Below are positions 44,928 to 57,047 of a stretch of 64,000 nt of DNA, piece by piece. Under the pieces are notes generated by a model. The model worked only from the letters and a program-made list of their open reading frames with translations, was not told where the DNA came from and did not search any database. The number at the start of each line of letters is the position of its first letter. The stretch's first letter is position 1. This stretch comes from Scilla litardierei (Eukaryota > Streptophyta > Magnoliopsida > Asparagales > Asparagaceae), in the NCBI GenBank assembly GCA_030789695.1, contig CM061142.1, forward strand, positions 799,479,258-799,543,257, in the 5' to 3' direction. Both the position numbers and the translations under genes were made by a program.

Positions 44928-45432
44928 TCTAGGTGAGTGCCCCCCTGCATGCCCATCATGAATCTCGAAGCAACCTTTCTTGCTGCTTGGGCTGGGTGCT
45001 TCAAGGTCCGTGCTGGATGTGTGGGTGTTTGTTGCAAGAACGGTAGTCTTATGTCACGTGCAGAGCTTGTGTATGGAGGTAAGGGTGAGCGAGTTTCGTA
45101 GAGCATCTCCAGCACACTTCGTAACTCCATCTATGGAGTGTTTGGGTCTTCAAACGCACTGCATAAAATCTCCAAATTTGAAGATTGCATAAAATCACCA
45201 AATTTGAAGATTTGCTAAAGTAACACTCCAAATTGAAGTGTTGGGAGAGAAATGGAGAGACTCAAAACACCATTGGAGAGAAATAGAGAGGGAGAGAGTG
45301 GAGATATAGAGATAGAGAGTGTGTAGATATATTGGAGGAGAGAGATAGAGAGGTAGAGAGATAGTAGAGATCTATGGATGATACCATTTGGAGCTTTCTC
45401 GAATCCTCACACTCTATAATGAGAATATTCCT
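44928..45432. other. Intergenic segment with MITE-like and GA-rich sequence
   Basis: GAGCATCTCCAGCAC near 45100 and, inverted, CACCATTGGAGAG near 45269 resemble the ends of a small inverted-repeat element, with internal ATTTGAAGAT repeats. 45270-45375 is a degenerate GA/GATA-rich tract. No gene seen. Confidence 0.4.
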
Positions 45433-46254
45433 TGTTGGACATTTTGAATTTTTTTTCAAATACTTTTCAAATGGTTGTGGACTCTCTTTTGGTTTCCCTC
45501 CATTTGGTTTAGTCCCACATTGCTAGGGAATAATGCCTTGGAGGAGTATATAAGGATATTGTTGAGACTTGGGGATGTGACCCAAGGGGTACCACTCTTT
45601 TGTGAAGGGAAGAGAACTTACATGAGCTTGGGTTCAACACGGCGGCGTCCGCGGTGACGTGCGTGTGAATATTATGTTTGGATAAAATTATTATTTCAAA
45701 TTTCAAACCATTCAAATTTTGAAACTGAATTTCAAATTCAAATTTTGAAACATATCTTCAGATTTTACTCTCACGTTAATGCCGCTTATTACTCAGCACA
45801 ATAATAGCATTCATTACTCCTGATCGTGGGTTAATTGGGACGCTCATTACTGATCTTACGTTTTCTTCCCGTTATTATTTTTTGCTTTTATAAAGAAGAG
45901 CGTGGGTCTCTGTTTACGTGTATCAGAAAAAACTCTTCTTCCAATCTGCGAAAACTCTATGTTTCCCTCTGCGAAAAATCTCTACTTCTCTGTTTCTTTT
46001 TTTGCAAAAATTATTTGGTTGTTGAATTCCGAGCGGTAGTTCTTTTTTGTGGTGTTCGTTCTTTCGTATCTCCTTCCGATGCAGATGAGATCGTTGACAG
46101 AGGAGATTTCTAGGCTGTTTTATCCTGGGGAAGTCGAGGCTATACGCTGCTTGCATGATCTTGGGCAAAGCCGTGAAACGTCTTAAAGAGAGGGAACTAG
46201 TCCGCGACTCAACCCCAAGGCTTCGGTAAATTCGTTCCTATATTTACAATTTCT
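45433..46254 (+). repeat. C 5' LTR (right end approximate)
   Basis: TG start, TTAGTCCCACATTGCTAGGG near 45508, a TATATAAG TATA box at 45547, and a 3' part rich in short exon-like words running to about CTACAACA near 46254. Gag begins 33 bp later. No clear tRNA primer complement is seen after it. Confidence 0.6.
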
Positions 46255-46286
46255 GCTACAACAATTTTAAGGCGGATCAATCTGCC

Positions 46287-47375
46287 ATGACAACTAAAAC
46301 AAATACTGTTATTGTTACTGTTGATCTTAACAAGCCCTTCCGATTTGAAGGCTTCCACTTCAAACGTTGGAGCAAAAAATGCTGTTTTTCCTAACCATGA
46401 AAGAGGTTGCATTTGTTTGTACTTCTGACAAACATATTTTAGTTCTACCGGAAAATCCGTCAGAAGCTCAAACCAAAGAATTCCAAACCTAGGATCAAAC
46501 CTAAGATGAAACTGATTTTCTGTGTAAGAATTACATTCTTAATTGCCTATCTGATGATCTCTATTATTATTATAGCTCTCACAAAACAGCTAAGGAAGTT
46601 TGGGAGGCACTCCAGAAGAAATACGACACAGAGGAGGTCAGATCGAAGAAGTAGGTGTCGGTCGCTACTTGAAGTTTCAGATGAATATGATTCGGTACAG
46701 TTTGTATGCTACAACTGTAACAAGCCTGGTCATTTGGCTCGAAACTGTCGGAATAAGCGTCGGCCTGCTCCGCAGGCGAATTTACTGAAGAACAACTTGT
46801 TGCTATAATTTCTGAAGTCAACGTGATCGGAGGATCCAAAGGGTAGTGGGTAGACACTGGTGCTTCGCGCCATGTCTGCTATAATTGTGGCTTACGTAAT
46901 TCCTATTCTGAAACTAATGGCTAGAAAGTGTCGTTGGGAGATTCCCACTCCACTATAGTTGCTGGTGTTGGCGAAGTGGAATTAAAGTTTACCTCTGGAA
47001 AGACTGTTACTCTTAAAGAGATTTTGCATACTCCAGAGATGAGGAGAATCTCGGGCTATCTTCTCAACAAGGCTGGGTTTACTCAAACTATTGGGGCTGA
47101 TTTGTATACTAAATCTAAGAATAATGTATTTGTTGGGAAAGAGTATGCCACTGATGGAATGTTTAAGTTAAATGTTGTGTTCCTTTAATATTTGGCATGC
47201 TAAACGTTGTCATGTTAACAAACACATTATTAAGAATATGAGCAATTTAGAACTTATCCCACAAATGTCTCTAAATGACTTTAATAAGTGTGAATTTTGC
47301 AGTCAAGCCAAAATTACCAAAAACCCATATAAATCAGTTGTTAGAGAATCTGAGCCTCTTAATTTAATTCATTTT
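46287..47375 (+). pseudogene. C gag, protease and pre-integrase, degenerate
   Basis: ATG 46287 opens VDLNKPFRFEGFHFKRW but stops after about 35 codons. Later pieces in other frames continue gag. A CCHC knuckle CYNCNKPGHLARNC is at about 46708-46750, and the part of gag between RYLKFQM and the knuckle is missing, so there is an internal deletion. Protease WVDTGASRHVC appears near 46851 after a TAG, then VELKFTSGKTVTLKEILHTP and the zinc region CEFCSQAKITK (47290). Reading reaches LIHFDI at the hAT insertion. Confidence 0.85.
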
Positions 47376-47383
47376 GATATATG

Positions 47384-48535
47384 CAGGGGCGGACCCACAT
47401 TGAAGCAGGGGCGGACCCCCCCCCCCCCCCCCCCCCCCCCCCCAAAATTCTTAAGTCGATATATATGGCTGCAGAAGCAAGTGTTGAGTAAATTAATTAA
47501 ATCCTAAGTAACAAGGTTATTTCATTAGCAAGTTGGTTGAGCGTTGCCTCCCCGAAGCAGAAGGTCGCGGGTTCAATCCTTGGGTGCTGCAAAATATTTT
47601 ACATTTTAATGTTAAGTAAATAATTAAATCCCAAATCACATGGTTGTGCAAAAAAAATTTATATTTTAATGTTAAGTAAATAATTAAATCCCCAATCATG
47701 TGGTTGTTTCATTGGCAAGTTGGTGGTGTGTTCCCTCTCCAAGCAGAAGGTTATGGGTTCAATCCTTCCTGGTGCAAATATTTTTAGATTTTCGTTTTTT
47801 TCATGTTTTTAATTATAATATAGTCCTATCTAGTTGGGAACAAATATGCCTTTTTCGTCATGTTTTTAATTATAACACAGCAAAGTCCACATCTAATTGA
47901 GAAAAGCAAAAACGTCTAAACAAAAATATATCTTAGTTTAAGCTTAAACTTCACAAATCATTGTAAAACTGTCTGATCACACAACGTTGTGATTTCTAAT
48001 TAGCATTTTTAAATTGTCATGGTTAACTTAATCTATCTAAAATGTTTATGGACTACACATGACTTCTCACATTCCCTTAAATTTAAAAGATTAATTAATA
48101 CTAGTTCTAATGATTATATTTTTAAATTTTTTTCAAATTAACGATGTAATCAACTTCAGTTTCTTGTTCATATCTTCGTTAATATGTGAATGATTTTGTG
48201 TTTAATAAATGCATGGGACAATTTGCTGCTTGTTTAAAGTAATTCAGTTTGAATCTTCATAATTTATTTCAGTCTCATGCAATTAAAACTTGTTTTTGTT
48301 TTCGACTTTCTTACTCGATCCCTAATACATATGTTGCATAGTGTCTGAGCAATGAATTTCATATCTACTTTGTTGTTCACTTCGTCACCTCAAATATACT
48401 TAAACGTAATGGAAAAACACGTCCTTCATCTCTTTGGACTCGTCAACTTATGTACTTTACGAATGCAGTTTGTATGCCTTCTTGCAGTGTCCCCCACCCC
48501 CCACCCCCCGACCTCTAATCCTGGTTCCGCCCTTG
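47384..48535. mobile_element. hAT-type non-autonomous transposon
   Basis: The ends are CAGGGGCGGACCCA and, reading the other strand, CAAGGGCGGAACCA, flanked by perfect 8-bp duplications GATATATG (47376-47383, 48536-48543). The 8-bp duplication and C(A)GGGG-type ends fit the hAT superfamily. No transposase frame is present in the 1152 bp. The left end is partly duplicated (CAGGGGCGGACC again at 47405) and runs into 28 C residues at 47416-47443. Removing it restores the Copia integrase reading across the site. Confidence 0.92.
47525..47765 (+). repeat. Two tRNA-like A/B-box segments inside the hAT element
   Basis: Each copy has a box A-like stretch (TAGCAAGTTGGTTGAGCG at 47525; TTGGCAAGTTGGTGGTGTG near 47712), a CCAAGCAGAAGG-type anticodon-arm region and a box B GGGTTCAATCC (47569-47579; 47755-47765). 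They are about 186 bp apart with related AT-rich spacers between. They cannot fold into a full tRNA cloverleaf by eye, so they look like tRNA- or SINE-derived pieces. Confidence 0.6.
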
Positions 48536-48543
48536 GATATATG

Positions 48544-49160
48544 TGAGTTTAATGGTGTTTTAACTAGGAATGGTAAACGTTACTTTATCAATTTATTGAT
48601 GATTACTCTGATTATACTTTTGTTTATCTCATGAAAAATAAAAGTGATGCTTTTGATATGTTCAAATTATTTGTGACTAAAATTGAAAATCAATGTAATA
48701 AGAAAATAAAGAGATTATGAACTGATAGAGGAACTGATTATCACTCTGATATATTCATTAATTTTATTATTCACATGGCATAATTCATGACAGAACTGCT
48801 CCATATTCACCTAAAATGAATGGTAAAGCTGAGAGAAAAAATAGAACTTTTGCTGAATCTGTAATTGCTAGTTTACTTAACTCCAAGGCTGTTTCTCATT
48901 GGTGGGGAGAAATTTTATTGACTGTTTGCTACGTGCTTAATAGAGTTCCTAAATCTAAAAGAAAAATTTCTCCATATGAAGTTTTTAAGAATAAAAAATC
49001 AAAGTTTAACATATGTTCAAATTCCTGACCCCAAGAGGCAGAAACTCGCTAGTATGGCATATGAATGTGTGTTTATTGGTTATGCTATTAATAGCAAAGC
49101 ATATAGATTCTATGATTTGAAATATCATGTTATTGAATCTAATCTGTTTCCACAAATGAT
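48544..49160 (+). pseudogene. C integrase continuation, degenerate
   Basis: Reading resumes EFNGVLTRNGKRYFI and goes on through broken frames to PYSPKMNGKAERKNRT near 48806, containing the integrase Glu region, then SHWWGEILLTVCYVLNRVP and YECVFIGYAINSKAYRFYD. It fades out after about 49160. Confidence 0.85.
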
Positions 49161-49200
49161 GCCGAGGTTCAGATCTGTCCAAATCGCCGACACTGGAGAG

Positions 49201-52200
49201 CCTATCATATGACACCATATTTCCCAGTTTTCTCTGTGGATAATTATATATTGACAGTGTCAAGAGTCCACTTCATTCTCTTGCGTTTTTAGCTAGTGGG
49301 GTCTTCAAGGGCAGAGAAACTTCCAGTAATAGACACAACAAAGGAAAACAAAACTACCTTAAAACTAGGCCGAAGTTCACGGTAAAAACTACAAAAATTC
49401 AGGATAATCTTGCGTTTCTCAAAGTTAAGGCATTTTAAAACCAAACCAAAGCTCAGGGCAGTTGTACAAATTTCAGCTTAATTACTTCTCTTAAGCCCAC
49501 ATGAGCAAGTCCATTATATCCGAACGATTAAGATTTCGTTATGCCCGCCATACGATTCTGACTCACTAAGATAATCATGGTCATGTTATTTACTTTGAAT
49601 TATTCCATAAGACAACCTATATAGGAGGCCTGGGGGTTGATCTCGACTGAGACCAACCCTAGCTTTAGGAACTCCATTGCCGAACTAGGAACAGGGGATC
49701 AGCTTTGTGAGTACATCGAAAAGAAAAACTCTTTACCAGCATGAAAATGAAAAATACCCTGTTGATGTCTCACACGCTTAGAAATCGACCCTTTTTAAAT
49801 AAAAAAATAAATAACGAAAAAAATATGAAAAAGAAACCCTCAAGGATCAAACATATACAATGACATTAACCAAGCACGCGGTTTCCTCAACTGAACCAGA
49901 GAGGCATGTAATATGCAAAAATATTGTTGGCATAAACTTTCAAATCCTATCTTTCAAATAAAAATTGGATTCAACAAGTCTGCACTGTCTTATGACAATG
50001 TATAGCACAGCCATTGCTGCATGATGATATAATAAACACGTACCTTACACGTTCAACGCTCCTGACATGTTGCGCTCAACATGATTCGTACGCATCATGA
50101 TTCCCCCGCATCAATTGATTGGGGTGCACCCAGGATGATGTAGTGCGAGAGCAAGCTAACAAATCACACCTACACCTGCAGATCCAATCATGCCGTTTGC
50201 CCTGTGCAAACTCTTGCACCATCCATGAAGCACAAATTCCAAAATATGTCGGCTTGCTACACATAAAAGGTGGCAATAGAGAATAGACATCCGATGAGTA
50301 TTCAGTAGAAGGGAAGAGAAAGGCTTGATCTAGCACCAAACAAGACAAATGTTAAAAATCACATATCGGGACACATACCATGCGCGTGCACCCACATACA
50401 TATCTGCATATCATGACAATAAGTTACAATCACTTGCATCAAATAAATAAATACTGTGTAATCCAGGATTTGCTGTTCCCTTCATATGAACTTGAATGCT
50501 TCTGTTCTCCCTCATGTCGTTTAGTAACGAATTCTTGATTCTTATCCTCTTATTGCTAATATTTTTGCCCTCTTGACTCAAACTAACCGCTCCCACTAAC
50601 CCCTTCTTTCATGTTGGCGTACTCCGCACTTCCAAATATGGCACCATTTCTGCTATATTATCATGACACAGCTGTAATGGGCATTATTACATATTTCTAA
50701 ACTGGGGTTTTTCTTATGATCAATGTGTGTGTCTGTTTTTGAAAGCTATTTGCTCAAGACTGCATGACAAAAGTTTATAGAAGTATGAAACCTGAGTAGT
50801 GTCTAGGTTTATAGTAGATTATCCGATATCTTAGTTTCTACATCAAATAATCTTATAATAGACTGTCTACATAGTAATTACCTTACAATTTTAAAAATTC
50901 TACTGCTAACAGTTGAGTAAACAATCTTACAACAGATTCAGAGTAAAATAAGTATCCCAACAATTCTAGAAGTACTTATCGACTAACAGTTGAATTCCAG
51001 ATTCAGACATATACTATTATTTATCCTTTTCCATCCTTCTAGATTTCACTAGAAGATGGCATATCCACATAGTAGAATCATTCAAGTTTTTAAGATAGAT
51101 GGTCCACTACAGCATCTATTTGCTACGTAATTGTTTTAGTTTGGCATTTTCGATAATAAGCAAATACCATAAGTTTTTTAGATTGTAATTTTTGACTCCT
51201 AAAGCATCCCTCTTTTATGTTATGATTGAATGCACGCTTATAGCTGATAAATACCTATGAATAACCAAACCTATTGCCAAAGGGCCGGACTGTTATCAAA
51301 ATCATACTGTTAATACTTACTCTATACCAATCTATTAAATATATTGCATTGATTAAAAGTGGTTAGTACTGCAATTGTAAATTCCATACGGCTCTTATTA
51401 TAATTTATCATTAAATCACACTAATGGATTTTTTTCTTGCTTTCTAATCCCAGAGCTAATTAGCTACCCTAAAATGGAGATTTAAGCTTAAAAGACACTA
51501 TAAAAAGGTACTATTAACTGGTAAATTTTTTTGATCATCTGGATATTTCCCATATAGGCAGCATTGATTAGTATCTAAGACATATCATCTAATACATGCC
51601 TACCTTTTTACAACAGTCTCTTTCCCATAAAAGCTTTTTAATAACTTAGTTAACTTGCAGCCTTTAGAAACTAACAAACAAACCCTTTCTTGCTTCATAG
51701 CTATGCTTTTGACACCACTGAACCTCCAAGGCAGACTTCTGCTAGGTAGATGATGGGCAACTCAGATTAAATATCAAGAATTATTCTTCACTTATTGTTA
51801 TTGTTTAAGGGTTATCTTGAGTTTTTTCCGAAATATTTTTTTCTCAGGGACAGATCAGAAAGGGGCATGGGTAGAGAGCTTTTGGAGGGAATCCTGAACT
51901 GCATCAAAAAGAAGAACTATTATGATATGCATTTTCATTATACAGATCACAACTAGCTCCTTTAAATGAATGCTTTCATGTAATGTTTTTACTCTGCCAT
52001 GTCCACAGTATCAGATCAGCGATAGAAACCAATTTAAAGAATGGAGTAACGATAAGCATGTATAAATTCTTTCTTAATCACCAGATACATTAATCATAAA
52101 ATCGTACACAGTATTTGCAAAGGCTACACAAATGACAGAACTCAGATGAACAATAGTAACTCATGGATACGTGCCACTGATGTCTAACCCAAATGGTAAA

Positions 52201-53250
52201 GGAGTTGGGTTGGGAAATGAAAAGTGCCACATTCAAAGATTAGGCCTCAGCTTTTATTCCCCCCCCCCCAAAAAAAAAAATAAATAAAAAAAATAAAAAA
52301 AATAAAAAAAATAAAAACCAAACAAACAAAAACAAAAAACAAAAAAAAACCCGGAAACCCCACACCCAAAAAATAAAATAATAACAAAGAAAGTTCATGG
52401 CTAAACAATAGGATTCCTTATAATACCCATTACATGAGCCAAAACTTTTAGCAGCGCAAACCTAAATGATATGTTTATTTTCACTCAGACTTAATACGGA
52501 TCATGCTATTGCATAAATATAACCTTTTATGTGTTCATAAAAGCTAAAAACATATTTATACATCTGGAGATGGACACGTATTATGCTTTCTTTTCCATGT
52601 AGATGACAGTCTTAAAGCCAAAAAACTTCTCCAATGGTATCACTTAATATCCACGGTTAACATGCAATCAAATATGCAGAGATTCTAAGAAACATAAACT
52701 ACCCAATAGTAATCTAAATAAATTGTGAAAACTTATTTTCAAACCATGTCACCTAGATCACCACTCCCAAGAATGGACGGAAAAATGATTTAGGACAGAA
52801 AGGCTGCACTATGACATTTAGCATCCTCTACTTACAGAAAATCTAATTCCTGTCAACAAATAGCTCACTCTTAGTTATGCCACCTCTAATAAAAACTCAC
52901 TCTGAACCAAATCATTGGCTATACAATGTTATGACCAATTCCACAGGCATGATAATGGATGCTGCCCCCATGCAAAAAGGTAAACAATGCAGCTGCTTCA
53001 GTTTTCAGGAACCAGAAATAGGACCCTAGTCACAAGGCATTACAAGTATAAAGTATTCCCTTAGACTGCATTGCTCTCCATGCTACATAATATTGCATCT
53101 AATACAAACTTACAACGTTAGATATTTTATATAAGACATCGTTTCGTAAGATTACATAGTTTATACAAGAAATATTGGTTTTCTAAGCTTATATAGGTTT
53201 CCCTCTTCAGCAAACAAGCTCAGAGAATCTTCTTCAGACATGGAAAAACT
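49201..53250. other. Intergenic DNA, no gene recognised
   Basis: AT-rich sequence with only short ORFs. A 90-codon minus frame at 50076-50348 is the longest and shows no family motif. A low-complexity block at 52260-52375 starts with a run of about ten C, then A-rich repeats of AAAAATA type. Confidence 0.6.
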
Positions 53251-53318
53251 TCAGAGATGTCTAATAGATCATTTTTCACACGACTTACTATTACAAAAAG
53301 CATAATTCTTGTCATGCA

Positions 53319-53441
53319 GGTCAATACCTGCTGGTTGCTATGTTATGCTGAGGAAAGGGGCTCAATAGCCGGTCATGTTAAATTCTTTCCAAAATCTTTA
53401 TGCCAAGAGAAGAAATTAATGGATCAAATAGATGTATCCAT
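53319..53441 (+). other. Candidate orphan exon
   Basis: An open stretch encodes VNTCWLLCYAEERGSIAG and onward to LMDQIDVS. It is bounded by an acceptor-like TCATGCAG just before and a donor-like GTGAGTC just after. No neighbouring exon was found. It may be a gene fragment carried by a transposon or chance. Confidence 0.25.
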
Positions 53442-53849
53442 GTGAGTCTCTTTACGTTTGGCAACTCAATTTTGTGGTTTGTCACTACTTGCCGAATCCC
53501 CTCACAGGGGAATTGGCATCATGTGTATGTCAGATGAATTAAAAAACAATACTACACTGCAAGTTGAAGCTCATAATCCAAAACTCAAGAAAAAGGAGGA
53601 AGAAAGATGTCCTAACTTTATTTAATCCAAAGCAACAAATATGCAGCATAAAGCTTCAAACTTGGGCGTTGGTACCCAAAAACACTAATCCCCTCACGAT
53701 CCACAATCCAAATCACAAGTTCCGAATTGTAGTATGTTAGTGCTTTTTGAATGATAGAAATGGTTTTTATTTTTAACTTTATAGACTAAATAAAAGATCA
53801 ATGTCGCTAAAATGAGATGCATCTTTGCTGGGTGAAGCCATAATCTTTG

Positions 53850-54235
53850 TTGGGATACTCTAACCCAATAGTTTAAGCAATTAGGTACAAGCTCAACTTT
53901 CAATTTATGTTCTCCATTTTTTCTATTCTTTTCCAATGTATTGACTATTTTTTCAGCACTCGCCCTGCCCTCAAATTCAACGTGGTTTCAACTTAAGTTT
54001 GAAAATCAAATTGGAGAAAAACAACCAGTCTGATTTGAGAAGAACCTAAACTTTAATACCATGTTAGAATTAATATAGGAATAGGGAGGTTTCACATTTA
54101 GTTAAATAGGTGAGTGCATAATTTTATCTGTGACACCCCAACCTAAAAGCTGAAGCTATTAGGTAGAAGCCCCACTTTAAATTTATGTGCTTCACTTTTC
54201 TTTTCAATGTGGGACTATTTTTCTTAACTAAAGCA
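53850..54235 (+). repeat. Diverged duplication of a widespread plant repeat
   Basis: Two related blocks, about 53850-53970 and 54130-54235, share an AAGCNATTAGGTA(C/G)AAGC word, a TTTATGT word and a CAATGTNNGACTATTTTT word. Between them is TTTAATACCATGTTAGAATT. From memory these words belong to a common plant transposon-derived repeat; the family is not identified. Confidence 0.45.
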
Positions 54236-54499
54236 TATCCCCAATGTGCCATGTTTGGCCCAGTAACGTTCTACACACCAGTTTTCGTTCCACATAACCG
54301 AAACGATCATGTTTCTTATAACCATGGGTAAGATCAGAAGATCTCATATCTTTAATGACCATGAAAAAATTTAAACACTCATGATTGAAACTAAGATTAA
54401 TTAAAAACCCAGCATTTCATTATTTAGCTTAAAGCTCGTCTAATGGATATGTTCTGATAAAACCAAATACTAGTAGAAGCAAACATATAAGGGAGAAAG

Positions 54500-55454
54500 T
54501 GTTAAGATATTGAGCCACCTCTAAGTGTGTTTTGATGATGAACAAACAATTATGTGTACTAATAAGCTGTGGATAAAGGAGTACTTTATCTAAAAGATCA
54601 CAAGAGTCATGGAGACAAAATATAGAAGAAAGCAAATGAAAAGATCAATCAAGACACATGGACTCTACGAAGAGCAATCAAGGAGCTCAACCAAGGCATC
54701 AAGCTTAAAGAGATCAAGAATCGAAGACAAGACCATAAAACTCAAAAGAGACGACATGAAAGAACTTACATATTTTAATGTAAGCGTATGTCTTGTCTTA
54801 GATATATGTAAAACCTTGTATTGAAAAACGCACACTTAGGATCACTTTAAAAAAGTTTAAAATGTTTTTGAAAATGATTTAAAATAGTTTCTCTAAATTT
54901 ATGTTGACCAAATATTATGTATCATAGGCTAACTAGACGACTAGAATAGATACCTAGTCGACCAGCTAGACCTAACAATCTTAGACCAGCATGCATGTAC
55001 ATGGACTAGTCGACTAACTCATAAGCAGTAGTCGAGAAGTAACCGTGCAGTAGTTGACTAAAAATTCTAGAGATCAATCTGCTTCTTAACATGCCTGGCC
55101 TAGTCGACTAATGTACAATGACTAATCAACTAGCCGATGACTAGTCGACTAGTGAATGTTCTGTAGTCGACTAGAAACTAGCCGTTGGCCAAAACAACAT
55201 ATTCGAAACTAGCCGTTTATAGACATTGTTAAAGGTGTTTTGGTATTCTACCCCACTCAAATCATTGGCTATAAATAGAGGATGTTGCTGGGATTTTTCT
55301 AACATGATTGATCAAGGAAAATAAATTTTTATAAAGTTTTTATTGCTCAAGTGCTCAAAAAGTTTCAAAGAAAATTCATTTGACCTTTGGCCTTTATTTT
55401 CAAAAGTCTACCAAAAGCTTCTAAGCAATTTTCTTGACTAGTTTGTTTGGATCT
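54500..55454 (+). mobile_element. E3: truncated third Sirevirus-like LTR
   Basis: A purine tract AAGGGAGAAAG (54489-54499) precedes TGTTAAGATATTGAGCC. The next 100 bp follow the E1/E2 LTR start (GATGATGAACAAACA; compare E1 GATGAGCAAACATAAATA). A palindrome array and a TATAAATA box (55270-55277) come in the same order. The LTR is cut at 55454 by element G and its end is not found. Confidence 0.8.
54931..55180. repeat. E3 LTR palindrome array, motif CTAGTCGACTAG
   Basis: About nine copies or variants of CTAGTCGACTAG (TAGTCGACTAA, CTAGACGACTAG, TAGTTGACTA, CTAGCCGATGA), beginning about 430 bp into the LTR and ending about 90 bp before the TATA box. The core AGTCGACT is shared with E1 (CAGTCGACTG), the CTAG edges with E2. 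Confidence 0.88.
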
Positions 55455-57047
55455 TGATACAATTTGGGGGTCCAGGGACAAAATTGTAATTTTGGACACC
55501 ATGTGTATTTCAGTAATTATGGACAAATCGATCCACTATATATATGTGGGCTAGGGTTATTGGTTTTTATGTGGATTATATGTTGAATTTGGTGAATAAT
55601 ATTAAGAGGAGAAAAGATTAGGAGTAGATTAGACTAGATCTTGGGAGAGTTAGGCTTTTTTCTCTCGAATCAAAGATAAGCAGAGCGGTTCTCCTGTCAA
55701 AAGAAGCCATCTATATCTGTATTTCATTTTTATTATCAACAAAAATATCACCTTTCACCCCAATCCACTCTTTAGCCCTATAAATCCCATATTTGCCAAT
55801 TTCACAAAAATCCTATTTTATCCCTCAAAATCCTATCAAATTGGTATGATAGCGGCAACAAGAAAGGTGGAAGCATTGGAAGAAAGATTGGAAGGTGAAA
55901 TTTAGATTCTCAATAATCAACAAAGGTTGCGGAAAAGGTGGGCAAGCTTGAGAAAATGTTTTGATCGATAGAGCTCTTGATGAACCAGATCTGTAAGAAG
56001 ATGCATAGCCATCCACCTAAGAAAGAGACGATAAAGCCAAATCTGAACAAAGATGAAGTCAACGACGCAGATCCAGAGCAAAAAACGACACCTTTGGACA
56101 AAGGCAAGGGAATGATCATCACTTTTGAGGAAGAGGCCCATCCAAAAGACGGTCCAATATCAGATCTAATTGACGACGACCACGATAAAGCGAAGGGCGC
56201 CACCTTTGAATCAGAAAAAGTGAAATGTCATCGACTTTGAGACAGATCTGGATTCTTACGGCAAGGAACCACAGGCAGATGGAGAAAACCCCCTAAAACA
56301 CATGGGGTGCGGCAAGGACAAGCACCCGGGCTGCAACAGCCCCAGGGCGGGCCCCCAGGGGCTAGCGGCCTTGGGGCGGGCCCGGGGTGGGCACGTTGCG
56401 GGCTGCCCTAGGGCCCGCGTGCCCTGTTCAGTACCCCAAGGCCCTGCGACAATTTTAAAGGCCCCATTGCCACTTGTTTTTAGATGGAAGACCTCCCGAA
56501 CATCGGCGTTAGTGATTTGGACACTGAGGATCTTCAGGTGGACTGGGCGATCACAGTGACATCTATCCGGGCTTCGTTGAGAGTGGTGGAGATCTTGGGT
56601 GGTCTGACGACACCAGAGGAAGCCTGCTAGACTACATGTGGATGACAGGAAGCCCACGAGTGGACGACATCCCATGGGATAACAGAGGGTGGACTAGAGG
56701 GGGCCGGTGACCATCCATATGTGGCGGTTATCCTTTCGGGGGCAACGACGACAGAAGGGAAGGTTATTGGGGTTTCAATGAAGAGGGAGGAAGACCCAGG
56801 AGAGGACGACCATCCTTAGCGTGCCCATGGATTTCATGACACCAACTTGAGGACAAGGTAGAACTTTGGGGGAGGAGTAATGATACGATTTGTGAATCCA
56901 TTGGCAAAATTGTAATTTTGGACATCGGGAGTATTTGTGTAATTCAAGACAAATCGGTCCACTATATATATGTGGGGGCAAGGGTTATTGGTTTTTATGA
57001 GAATTATATGTTGAATTTGGTGAAGAATATTGAGAAGAGAAGAGATT
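55455..57047 (+). mobile_element. G: small non-autonomous Gypsy-like LTR element
   Basis: The left LTR (55455-55838) opens TGATACAATTTGGG, ends TCCTATCA and is followed by TTGGTATGATAGC, a decayed tRNA-Met primer site. The internal region of about 1 kb starts like a gag leader (VEALEERLEGE near 55868) but is broken by stops. A tract TTTGGGGGAGGAGTAA ends at 56880, and a right LTR starts TGATACGATTTGTG. The right LTR matches the left for about 165 bp (CACTATATATATGTGGG in both) and is then lost. A GC-rich patch at 56300-56460 with repeated GGCGGGCCC words differs sharply from the rest. Confidence 0.75.

Larger units (their letters stand above)
45433..49160 (+). mobile_element. C: truncated Copia retrotransposon
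   Basis: An LTR-like 5' end (TGTTGGACATTTTG at 45433) is followed by gag, protease and integrase sequence up to about 49160, where homology stops without reverse transcriptase or 3' LTR. A hAT transposon interrupts the integrase at 47384. The gag start (VDLNKPFRFEG) and integrase differ from H and E2, so this is a third Copia lineage, Tork-like by recollection. Confidence 0.85.

Noticed and set aside
47525..47765. Functional tRNA genes
   Set aside because: Box A and B are present but acceptor and anticodon stems do not pair; kept only as tRNA-like repeats.
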